Positions 44,301-54,356 of a stretch of DNA of 64,000 bases are shown here, piece by piece. The stretch is taken from positions 1 to 64,000 of the forward strand of contig NZ_KB892748.1 in NCBI RefSeq assembly GCF_000373925.1, in the 5' to 3' direction. The notes beneath the pieces are model-generated. The model was not told where the DNA came from. It was given only the letters and a program-made list of their open reading frames with translations, and searched no databases. The stretch is from Actinopolymorpha alba DSM 45243. GTDB lineage: Bacteria > Actinomycetota > Actinomycetes > Propionibacteriales > Actinopolymorphaceae. Numbering within the stretch: the stretch's first letter is position 1; each line of letters starts with the position of its first letter. A program made the translations under genes and the position numbers.

Positions 44301-44885
44301 GTGAGTAACCCCGGCGGCGGCCTGCTGCGCGTCATGCGCGGCGCCGTCCTCGCGGTGTGCTGCACCACCCTCGCACTGCTGGGCCACCTCGGTGGTGGCG
44401 GCGGCATGGCACCCCTGCCAGCGCTGCTCGCGGTCACCCTGCTGCTCGGCGCCGGATTCACGATCCTCGCCCAGCATCGCCGGAGCTTCGGCCAGATCGC
44501 GGTCGCCGCGATAGCCGCCCAGGCGATTTACCACCTGGCGTTCTCGCTCTCGCCCGGCGACCACGGACAGCCTGCGACCGCGTTCCCGCCCAGCGGCTCC
44601 GCCTACCTTCCGGCCGGCCTGCCCGTGTACGTCAACCTGCCGATGCTGGCCGGCCACCTGGTAGCCGCGCTTGTGATGGCCGGTCTGCTCGCTCACGGCG
44701 AGAGCCTCCTGTGGGCGTTGTTCCACCTGCTCGGACTCGTACGCCTCCCGGCCCTGGCTCGGCCGGTCTCGCTCGGCCTGCCCGGACGCGTGCGCGCGTT
44801 CCGTGTGGACGTCCCCGCGATCAGCGAACTCCTGCTCGGCCGGGTCCACCGCAGGCGCGGACCACCGCTGCCCGCCGTGGGCTGA
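44301..44885 (+). CDS. hypothetical multi-pass membrane protein
   Basis: The 194-residue protein has four hydrophobic segments: AVLAVCCTTLALLGHLG, LLAVTLLLGAGFTILA, QIAVAAIAAQAIYHLAFSL and HLVAALVMAGLLAHGESLLWALFHLLGLV. It is followed by a basic tail. It precedes the YcnI/CopC/CopD genes by 154 bases and resembles the membrane proteins that accompany copper-handling operons. A GTG at 44277 would add eight residues; 44301 is chosen for the nearby AGG. The function is unknown. Confidence 0.6.
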   Translation: MSNPGGGLLRVMRGAVLAVCCTTLALLGHLGGGGGMAPLPALLAVTLLLGAGFTILAQHRRSFGQIAVAAIAAQAIYHLAFSLSPGDHGQPATAFPPSGSAYLPAGLPVYVNLPMLAGHLVAALVMAGLLAHGESLLWALFHLLGLVRLPALARPVSLGLPGRVRAFRVDVPAISELLLGRVHRRRGPPLPAVG

Positions 44886-45039
44886 CCTCGCACCCGAGCC
44901 AGGCGTACGCCGTGGCGTCCCGGAGGAGGTCGTCCCGCATCCAAGGCACACGATCTTCCTCCCGCGTACCGCGGTCCCCGGGCGCTGACCAGGACCCGGC
45001 GGCCGCGACGCGTACCCAGCCACGAAGGGTCAACACACA

Positions 45040-45792
45040 GTGCGTACGTCAGTTCAACGGTGTCTCTCGCTCGCCGGCGCGGCGGGCGCCGCGGTAGTTC
45101 TGCTCGCGGGCACCGCGAGCGCCCACGTGTCCGTCAATCCGGGTGAAGCCGCCCAGGGTGACTACACCAAGCTCGCTTTCCGGGTACCAAACGAGTCAGA
45201 CAAGGCGTCGACGGTGAAGGTGCGGGTGTCGTTCCCGACCGACACGCCGCTGGCGTCCGTACGGGTGAAGCCGCATGCCGGCTGGACCGCGGACATCAGC
45301 AGGTCCACGTTGCCCAAGCCGGTCGACGTGGGTGACCTCACGCTCGAGGAGGCGGTCACCTCGATCACCTGGACGGCCGACAAGGGCGCCCGGATCGGGC
45401 CGGGGCAGTTCGACGAGTTCGAGGTCTCGGTCGGCCCGCTGCCCAAGACGCGGTCGTTGGCGTTCCCCACCGCCCAGACCTACGACAACGGGGATGTCGT
45501 CACGTGGAGCCAGCCGGTCCGCGAGGGGGCCGCTGAGCCCGAGCACCCGGCGCCCACACTGACGCTGACGGCGAGCGCGGGCGACGGGTCGCACGGGAGT
45601 ACGTCAGGCACCGCCGCGCCCGCCGGCGACACCACGGCGACCGGCGCCGATGGGATGTCAGAGGCGGCGACGCAGCGGCCGGTCGACCAGACGGCGCGGA
45701 CGCTGGGCATCGCCGGGCTCGGTACGGGCGTCGCCGGCGTGGCCGTCGCGGCGTTCGCCATCGTGGCGGCCCGCCGCAAGGGTGCCGCATGA
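45040..45792 (+). CDS. YcnI-type copper-binding protein (DUF1775)
   Basis: The 250-residue secreted protein has a signal peptide cleaving after residue 28 (GTASA), which leaves His29 as the mature N-terminus, a conserved Cu(II)-binding residue of the YcnI/CopC-like group. A DUF1775 beta domain follows (HVSVNPGEAAQGDYTKLAFRVPN, then KPHAGWTADI). A Ser/Thr-rich linker and a C-terminal helix (IAGLGTGVAGVAVAAFAIVAARR) anchor it. The GTG start is used. It overlaps copC by four bases. Confidence 0.88.
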   Translation: MRTSVQRCLSLAGAAGAAVVLLAGTASAHVSVNPGEAAQGDYTKLAFRVPNESDKASTVKVRVSFPTDTPLASVRVKPHAGWTADISRSTLPKPVDVGDLTLEEAVTSITWTADKGARIGPGQFDEFEVSVGPLPKTRSLAFPTAQTYDNGDVVTWSQPVREGAAEPEHPAPTLTLTASAGDGSHGSTSGTAAPAGDTTATGADGMSEAATQRPVDQTARTLGIAGLGTGVAGVAVAAFAIVAARRKGAA

Positions 45793-46520
45793 CCGCCTGG
45801 TCCACGCCAGCGACGGGTGGTCCGGGTCCACACCGGACCCGGGCCACCCGGGCCACCCGGCACCCGTTCGCGGCCGCGTTCGCTGGTGTGGTCATCCTGG
45901 TCGGGTGTGTGTTCGCCTCGTTCGTGCTGCCCGCCCCCGCGTGGGCACACGACTCGCTCACCTCGAGCAGCCCCGCCGACGGTGCGGAGGTGCGCCAGGC
46001 GCCGTCGGTGGTGACCCTGAAGTTCACCGAGGCGGTGGGCAGGAAGTTCAGCTTTGTGGCGGTATCCGGCCCGGACAGCAAGCAGGTCCAGGTCGGTTCG
46101 CCCGAGGTGTCCGGCACCACGGTGACGCAGCGCCTGCGGCCCCTGGCGGCGGCCGGGGTCTACCGCGTCGCATGGCGGGTCGTGTCGGCCGACGGCCATC
46201 CGGTGTCGGGTACGTTCCAGTTCCGGGTGCTCTCCGCCGGTACCTCACCGGACGCCGGCACCGCCACGCCCACCCCCAGCGGCACACCGCGGGTCAGTGG
46301 TACGCCGACCGCCACCGGCTCCCCGTCGCCGTCCCAGCCCCGCGACCAGACGCCGGATCCAGCGGCGACGTCCGGATCCGACCAGGCCGCCGTAGGAGGG
46401 AACGCCTCCGCTTGGCCGGTCGCCGGTGCGGTGCTGGGCGTGGTGGCGTTGGCCGGACTTGGCGCGGTGGTCCTGCGACGGCGTACACAATCTCGGCAAG
46501 GATCTTCTGATGGTGACTGA
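45789..46520 (+). CDS. copC: CopC-type copper resistance protein
   Basis: The 243-residue secreted protein has a long basic N-terminus with a hydrophobic core (FAGVVILVGCVFASFVLPAP) and cleavage after Ala53, leaving His54. The CopC domain (HDSLTSSSPADGAEVRQAPSVVTLKFTEAV onward to VSADGHPVSGTFQFRV) is followed by a Thr/Pro/Ser-rich linker and a C-terminal transmembrane helix. It starts inside the YcnI stop (ATGA). It probably binds extracytoplasmic copper with YcnI and CopD. Confidence 0.88.
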   Translation: MTAWSTPATGGPGPHRTRATRATRHPFAAAFAGVVILVGCVFASFVLPAPAWAHDSLTSSSPADGAEVRQAPSVVTLKFTEAVGRKFSFVAVSGPDSKQVQVGSPEVSGTTVTQRLRPLAAAGVYRVAWRVVSADGHPVSGTFQFRVLSAGTSPDAGTATPTPSGTPRVSGTPTATGSPSPSQPRDQTPDPAATSGSDQAAVGGNASAWPVAGAVLGVVALAGLGAVVLRRRTQSRQGSSDGD

Positions 46521-46595
46521 GTGACGGTGACTGAGTGACGGTGACTGAGTGATGGCGACGACGTGATGGCGACGACGTGATGGTGACTGAGACTG
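46512..46595 (+). repeat. six 14-bp tandem repeats between copC and copD-ctaG
   Basis: Consecutive 14-mers start at 46512, 46526, 46540, 46554, 46568 and 46582. The first three read GGTGACTGAGTGA(C/C/T), the next two GGCGACGACGTGAT, and the last GGTGACTGAGACTG. The first contains the end of copC including its stop (46518-46520), and the last two contain the start region of the next gene. The array is thus the entire junction. Confidence 0.85.
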
Positions 46596-48652
46596 AGGGC
46601 AGCGCTCGGCGGGCGGGGTTCGGCACGGGATGGCTGGTCCCGGTCGGCATCGTGGCCGGGGCGATCGGCATGCTCGTGGTGGCGCTCGTCGTGGGTGGCG
46701 GCCGGCCGCGACCTGCTCCCGACGGCCTCCCCGACCCGGGCATGCTCACGGGTTGGGGACTTCCGGCGGCCAAGCTGGCGATGGACCTGTCCGCCGTAGG
46801 CACCGTCGGCTCGCTGCTCTTCGGCGTTCTCGCTCCTTCCCGCGGCGGCACCCTCGACACGGCCGCCGCTCGGGCGGTTCGGGGCGCGTCGGGCTGGGCC
46901 TGGGCGTGGGCGGTGAGCACGGTTCTCACGCTGGTGTTCACGCTGTCGGACTTCCTCGGCGCGCCCGTCACTCGGCTGGACTACCAGAACACGCTGGCCG
47001 GCTTCATCTCCCAGGTGTCGCAGGGCCGCGCCCTCGCCGTGGTCATCCTGCTCACGGTGATCCTGGCGGCCACGGCCCGCAACGTCGGCACGCTCAACGG
47101 CGCCGCCCTGCTGGTCGTGCTCGCGCTCGCCGCGGCGCTCCCGCCGGCCCTGACTGGGCACTCCGCACAGGCTGCCGACCATGATCTCGCCACGTCGAGC
47201 CTCCTCGTCCATATTGTCGCGGTCACGGTCTGGGTGGGCGGGCTCGCGGCGCTCGCGGTGTACGGCAGGTTGTCGAAGCCGGCGATGCGGGGAGCGGCGC
47301 GCAGATTCAGCACGGTCGCCCTGTGGTGCTTCGTCGCCGCCGCCGCGTCCGGACTCGTGAACGCCTGGGTCGGGCTCGCCGGCATCGACAACCTGGTCAC
47401 GACCCGGTACGGCTGGCTCGTCATCGGCAAGGTCGTGGCCGTCGGCGTCCTCGGATGGTTCGGCTGGCGGCAGCGGCAGGTACTCCTGCCCAAGCTCGAG
47501 CGCGGCGAGGCTGGGGCGTTCCGGCGGTTCGCGTTGTGCGAGGCGGCTGTCATGGCGGCGACCGTCGGCCTGGCCGTCGCGCTGGCCCGGACGCCGACTC
47601 CGTCGCCGGAGGAGGTCACCCGCACGTCGACGGCGGAGGCGCTGATCGGCTACGCCGTCCCGCCAGTCTCAGGGATGCGGCTCCTGACGTCGTGGCGGCT
47701 CGACCTGCTGGTCGTGCTCGTCGCCGTCGTGGCGGTGGTGATGTACGTGCGGGGCGTGCTCAAGCTGCGAGCCCGGGGAGTCCACTGGCCGGTCGGTCGC
47801 ACGATCGCCTGGGTGGGTGGCGTCGGCGTGGCCGTGGTGGTCCTGTGCGGCGGCATCGGCACGTACGCCCCGGCGATGTTCAGCGCTCACATGGTGCAGC
47901 ACATGACTCTGACGATGCTGTCACCCATCCTGCTCGCAATGGCCGCCCCCGTGACGCTGGCGTTGCGCGCGTTGCCGGCGGCCCGGCGTACGACCTCGCG
48001 AGGCGGTGCGGAGAACGCGTCTCCGGAGGACGACGACCGCGGCGACCGTGGCCTGCGCGAATGGATCCTGGTGGTCCTGCACAGCCGGGTGGTCAAGCTG
48101 GTGACTCACCCCGTGGTGGCCCTGGCGTTCTACATCGTGAGCCTTTACGCGTTCTACTTCTCACCGCTGTTCGTGGCGGCGATGCGTTCCCACAGCGCGC
48201 ACCTGCTGATGTCGGTGCACTTCCTCGCGGTCGGCGCTTTGTACTTCTGGCCGATCATCGGGCTCGACCCGATGCCGCGGTTGCTGCCGCCGCTTGGCCG
48301 GATGCTGATGTTGTTCGCGTCCTTGCCGTTCCACGCGTTCTTCGGCGTGATCGTGATGACGAGCACCACGGTGATCGGCGCTGAGTGGTACGCCACGCTC
48401 AAGCTGCCGTGGCTCGACCCGCTGAACGACCAGAACCTCGGCGGCGGGATCGCCTGGGCGACAGCGGAGATTCCGGCGCTGGTGGTGTTGGGCGTGGTGT
48501 TCGCCCAGTGGGTGCGCGCCGACACCCGCGAGGCGCGCCGGCTTGACCGGCGGGCCGATGCCGGCCAGGACGACCAGCTGGCGGAGTACAACGCGATGCT
48601 TGCGAAGTTGGCCGCGAAAGATCGCCGCCGTCCGCACTCGTCCTCCGGCTGA
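46580..48652 (+). CDS. CopD-like copper permease fused to CtaG/caa3-type cytochrome oxidase assembly protein
   Basis: The 690-residue membrane protein has two modules. Residues about 20-345 are CopD-like, with SSLLVHIVAVTVWVGGLAALAVYG and the ALWCFVAAAASGLVNAW segment. The C-terminal half (about 370-640) is of the CtaG/caa3 assembly type, with MVQHMTLTMLSPILLAMAAPVTL and SVHFLAVGALYFWPIIG. It probably imports copper and delivers it to cytochrome oxidase. The exact ATG is uncertain because the tandem repeat supplies several (46566, 46580); 46580 is adopted. Confidence 0.85.
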   Translation: MVTETEGSARRAGFGTGWLVPVGIVAGAIGMLVVALVVGGGRPRPAPDGLPDPGMLTGWGLPAAKLAMDLSAVGTVGSLLFGVLAPSRGGTLDTAAARAVRGASGWAWAWAVSTVLTLVFTLSDFLGAPVTRLDYQNTLAGFISQVSQGRALAVVILLTVILAATARNVGTLNGAALLVVLALAAALPPALTGHSAQAADHDLATSSLLVHIVAVTVWVGGLAALAVYGRLSKPAMRGAARRFSTVALWCFVAAAASGLVNAWVGLAGIDNLVTTRYGWLVIGKVVAVGVLGWFGWRQRQVLLPKLERGEAGAFRRFALCEAAVMAATVGLAVALARTPTPSPEEVTRTSTAEALIGYAVPPVSGMRLLTSWRLDLLVVLVAVVAVVMYVRGVLKLRARGVHWPVGRTIAWVGGVGVAVVVLCGGIGTYAPAMFSAHMVQHMTLTMLSPILLAMAAPVTLALRALPAARRTTSRGGAENASPEDDDRGDRGLREWILVVLHSRVVKLVTHPVVALAFYIVSLYAFYFSPLFVAAMRSHSAHLLMSVHFLAVGALYFWPIIGLDPMPRLLPPLGRMLMLFASLPFHAFFGVIVMTSTTVIGAEWYATLKLPWLDPLNDQNLGGGIAWATAEIPALVVLGVVFAQWVRADTREARRLDRRADAGQDDQLAEYNAMLAKLAAKDRRRPHSSSG

Positions 48653-48666
48653 GCGGGTCCGCGGCC

Positions 48667-49081
48667 TCAGGTGTCTGGATCACTGACAGCCTGGACGAGT
48701 TCGGGCAGGCGGTCGAGCAGATCGAAACCGGCCAGCGGATTCCAGTAGTCACGCCAGGAGGCGATGCGACCGCCTCGGACCTGGATCACCTGGATAGCTC
48801 AGCCGATACGGCCGCCCGCTGGTGATGACTTCGCCGACCGCGTCGTACTCCACGATGATGACTTCGGGGTCGGCGGTCTCGTGGATCGCCACGTCCTCGA
48901 ACCGCTGATGCTTCAATGGCGTCTCGCTCGCCGCGGCGAGATGGGCGCGGATGTTGTCGCGTCCCTGGAGGCGGCGGGGAATCCCCGGGGGTGCGAAGGG
49001 GAGTTCGTGTACGCCGTCCTCGGCGAACAGCTCGGCAAAGGCGGCGAGATCCCTGCGGAGATCGACGACAGTGGGGCGCAC
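48667..49081 (-). pseudogene. SnoaL-like/NTF2-fold gene, frameshifted
   Basis: The frame that opens at 49081 reads DLRRDLAAFAELFAEDGVHELPFAP and later EYDAVGEVITSGRPYRLSY, as in SnoaL-like proteins, but then ends in nonsense at 48749. From about 48795 another frame on the same strand continues IQVIQVRGGRIASWRDYWNP to a stop at 48667, exactly the expected family C-terminus. A loss of two bases (or gain of one) near 48795 would explain this. The N-terminal helix also looks truncated. Confidence 0.75.
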
Positions 49082-49168
49082 CGATAAGCCCTACTGATCG
49101 CCCTGGCGAACACATCGCCGTTGGCTTCCGCCCTCCGTAGCCGACTGGCGGACCCGCTCGACGACGTG

Positions 49169-49186
49169 TATCTTGACGTCGAGATA
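49169..49186. promoter_or_regulatory. palindromic site upstream of acnA
   Basis: TATCTTGAC then GTCGAGATA is an 18-bp near-perfect palindrome (one mismatch pair) 106 bases before the acnA start. It contains TTGACG (49173-49178), a plausible -35 box, so a bound protein would compete with polymerase. No convincing -10 is seen at the standard distance. Confidence 0.45.
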
Positions 49187-49297
49187 GATCCGGCTTTGGA
49201 GCGTGCCGGTTAGGGCACCCTGGCCAGTTGCGTGGAGCCCTGCGTGGGCAGGATGAAACCGGATCACCTGGACGTCTGACAGACGAGGGAGATGGCG

Positions 49298-52099
<2,802 letters not shown>

Positions 52100-52147
52100 C
52101 GCCAGGCCGGCCAAGGACCTGACGGGTCCTTCCGCGCAAGCGACAGA

Positions 52148-52195
52148 GCCGTGGGGCTTTCGCCGGGACGCACATCCTGGCGAAAGCCCCACGGC
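52148..52195 (+). terminator. intrinsic terminator of acnA
   Basis: GCCGTGGGGCTTTCGCC (52148-52164) pairs perfectly with GGCGAAAGCCCCACGGC (52179-52195), a 17-bp stem with a 14-base loop, followed by CTTTT. Confidence 0.85.
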
Positions 52196-52236
52196 CTTTT
52201 CGTACCCGGACGACCTGTCACCAGCCCGGCGTTCCT

Positions 52237-52647
52237 CTACTCGTTGAGGTTCAGCTGCCAGGACACGCCGAAGCGGTCGTTCACCCAGCCGAACTTCGCG
52301 CTGAAGCCGTACGACCCCAACGGCATGAGCGGCTGGCCCGTGTCGACGAGTGCGGCGTACAGGCGGTCGATCTCACCCTCCGACTCGCACTGGACGTAGA
52401 GGGAAATCGACGGGGTGAAGGTGAACTGATGCGCCATCGAACTGTCGATGCACATGAGCTGCAGGCCGGCGATCGAGAACGTCGCGTGCTGGATCGTTCC
52501 CTCGGCGCCGGGTTCGTTGGCGCCGTACCGCGTGACAGACAGGACCTCCGCGTCGTCGAAGAGCGATGTGTAGAACGTCATCGCTTCCTCGGCCTTGCCT
52601 TCGAACATGAGGAACGTGGTGATCTTCTGGTGCGCTGTGACGGACAT
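52237..52647 (-). CDS. VOC-family protein (PhnB-like)
   Basis: The 136-residue protein of the glyoxalase/vicinal-oxygen-chelate fold opens with KITTFLMFEGKAEEAMTFYTSLF. It has GTIQHATFSIAGLQLMCIDSS and ends DRFGVSWQLNLNE, as in PhnB/3-demethylubiquinone-methyltransferase-like VOC proteins. The function is unknown. The ATG at 52647 has GAGGAG upstream; the frame continues to a GTG at 52755 that sits near a possible promoter, so a longer form is possible. Confidence 0.82.
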   Translation of the reverse strand: MSVTAHQKITTFLMFEGKAEEAMTFYTSLFDDAEVLSVTRYGANEPGAEGTIQHATFSIAGLQLMCIDSSMAHQFTFTPSISLYVQCESEGEIDRLYAALVDTGQPLMPLGSYGFSAKFGWVNDRFGVSWQLNLNE

Positions 52648-52775
52648 AGGGCGAGGACTCCTCTTCGGCGACTCAGACTCTGCTGTTGCTGGTGCGGGTC
52701 TGCCGCGTCCGAACCAGGCGAAGACGTCACCGCCGACCCGGCCACGCGCGAGCACGGCGCCAATCTGTCAGTTGC

Positions 52776-52789
52776 GACTTATATAAGTC
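52776..52789. promoter_or_regulatory. 14-bp palindrome upstream of the VOC gene
   Basis: GACTTATATAAGTC is a perfect palindrome, strikingly A+T-rich for this DNA. On the minus strand the adjoining TTGACT (52791-52786) is a -35-like hexamer. The element lies between the sigma-factor stop and the VOC gene, and looks like an ArsR/MarR-type operator. Confidence 0.5.
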
Positions 52790-52794
52790 AAGGC

Positions 52795-53679
52795 TTAGTC
52801 GAGGAGTGTCGGCTCCACCAGCCCGCGAAGGCGCTCCGGGTCGGCCAGCACGTCGATGGCCACGATCCTGCCCTGAGCGACGGTGAAGCCCATGATCGAC
52901 AGCGGCCGCCCGTCGGCGGCGACGACGATGCCGGCCGCACCGTTGATCAGCGCCGGACGGGCGAATGGCGACAGCCGGCCGAAGGTGATCGCCTGCTGGG
53001 CCACCGTCCGTGCGCCATGGTGGGCGACGTTGAGGCGTCGTCGCGCGCGGCCGCCATCGGAGCGCAGGACCACGTCGGGGTCCAGCACGGCGACGAGCGC
53101 GTCGAAGTCGCCGGCGCGAGAGGCGGCGAAGAACGCGTCGACGACCTCGCGCTGCCGCACGAGGTCGGGGTCGGGGGCAGGGGCCTGCTCGTGGACCCGG
53201 CGGCGGGCGCGGCTGGCGAGTTGCCTGGCCGCTGCCGGCGTTCGCTCGATCAGCGGAGCGATCTCGTCGAACGGCACGGCGAACATGTCGTGCAGCACGA
53301 ACGCGAGGCGTTCGGCCGGTGTCAGAGTCTCGAGCACCACCATGAGCGCCAGCCCCACGGAATCGGCCAGTAACGACTCCTGCTCTGGATCGATGGCGTC
53401 CCCGGGGCTGACGAGCGGGTCGGGAACGTAGAGGTCCAAGGGTTCCTCGCGCCGTGACTGGCGCGAGCGCAGGATGTTCAGGCACACCCGTGCAACGACA
53501 GTGGTGAGCCATGCACTGAGGTTCTCCACCTCGCTGGTGTCGCTGCGGTGAAGCCGTAGCCAGGTCTCCTGTACGGCGTCCTCGGCCTCACTGAGGGAGC
53601 CGAGCATGCGATAGGCCACCGCGCGCAGTCGCGAGCGGTCCTCCTCGAACTGCTGGGTCGACGCCGCGAGGTCACTCAC
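52795..53679 (-). CDS. sigJ: ECF sigma factor, SigJ/ECF41 type
   Basis: The 294-residue sigma factor has region 2 (RLRAVAYRMLGSLSEAEDAVQETWLRLHR) and region 4 (LTPAERLAFVLHDMFAVPFDEIAPLIERTPAAARQLASRARRRV). A C-terminal SnoaL-like domain (about 180-294, with the RSDGGRARRRL segment) is the hallmark of ECF41 sigma factors; there it acts as a built-in regulator in place of an anti-sigma. The GTG start is used. The usual redox partner gene of this class is not adjacent; the nearest gene is a VOC protein. Confidence 0.88.
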   Translation of the reverse strand: MSDLAASTQQFEEDRSRLRAVAYRMLGSLSEAEDAVQETWLRLHRSDTSEVENLSAWLTTVVARVCLNILRSRQSRREEPLDLYVPDPLVSPGDAIDPEQESLLADSVGLALMVVLETLTPAERLAFVLHDMFAVPFDEIAPLIERTPAAARQLASRARRRVHEQAPAPDPDLVRQREVVDAFFAASRAGDFDALVAVLDPDVVLRSDGGRARRRLNVAHHGARTVAQQAITFGRLSPFARPALINGAAGIVVAADGRPLSIMGFTVAQGRIVAIDVLADPERLRGLVEPTLLD

Positions 53680-53744
53680 CTCAGGTCACGATACTCCTCG
53701 GTGGGTGACCTCGCGGGAAGGCCGCGACGTCAGGCGCCCCGGGC

Positions 53745-54245
53745 TCAGAAGCCCCTGTCGGCGGGCGCGGGGTCCTTCAGTGGCGGCGTCCGGAAGAAGT
53801 TGTCGTCTTCGGCTTCCTCCTCGTCCTCGGTGCTCCGAGGCCGCAACGCGATTGCTCCGATGAGCAGGAGAACGAGCCCACCGGCGCTGATCCACGCACC
53901 GGGCTGGAGATCGCCGATGCTGAGCTGCCCCGGTGCGGCATCAAACGCCACTGTGGTCACCCACAGCGCCAAGGTGGCAAGTTCGACGAGGAACGCCAAC
54001 CACAACACGACCCTGGACAGCACGAGCGCGCCGAGCACTCCTATCGCGCCGGCCACCGCGAGGGGCGCGGCCATCGACAGCCAGTACGACGACGCGGTGT
54101 CGACCGAGTCGGGTTGCATGAGAAGTCGTTCCAGCTGAACACCGCGGGGAGAGCGGTTGGACAGCCAGTCGAAGTATGCGCTGCCGGCAACCGCGAGCGC
54201 TCCGATGGTGGCGAGAACGGCCGCACGAGGACGGACGCCTGTCAT
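53745..54245 (-). CDS. hypothetical four-helix membrane protein
   Basis: The 166-residue protein has a first hydrophobic segment (VLATIGALAVAGSAYF), a soluble loop, three further helices (MAAPLAVAGAIGVLGALVL, VVLWLAFLVELATLALWVTTV, GLVLLLIGAIAL) and an acidic cytoplasmic tail (STEDEEEAEDDNFF). I do not recognise a family. It lies 111 bases downstream of lysX on the same strand. Confidence 0.7.
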   Translation of the reverse strand: MTGVRPRAAVLATIGALAVAGSAYFDWLSNRSPRGVQLERLLMQPDSVDTASSYWLSMAAPLAVAGAIGVLGALVLSRVVLWLAFLVELATLALWVTTVAFDAAPGQLSIGDLQPGAWISAGGLVLLLIGAIALRPRSTEDEEEAEDDNFFRTPPLKDPAPADRGF

Positions 54246-54356
54246 GACAGGACCTCCTGAGTCGGTGACGACTGGATCCCCGTGGGTGCTCAGACGCGCG
54301 TCAGACCGGAACGGCTCCCTACGATGCGGGAAAGGTTTCCTCCCCCAACGGGCGGC

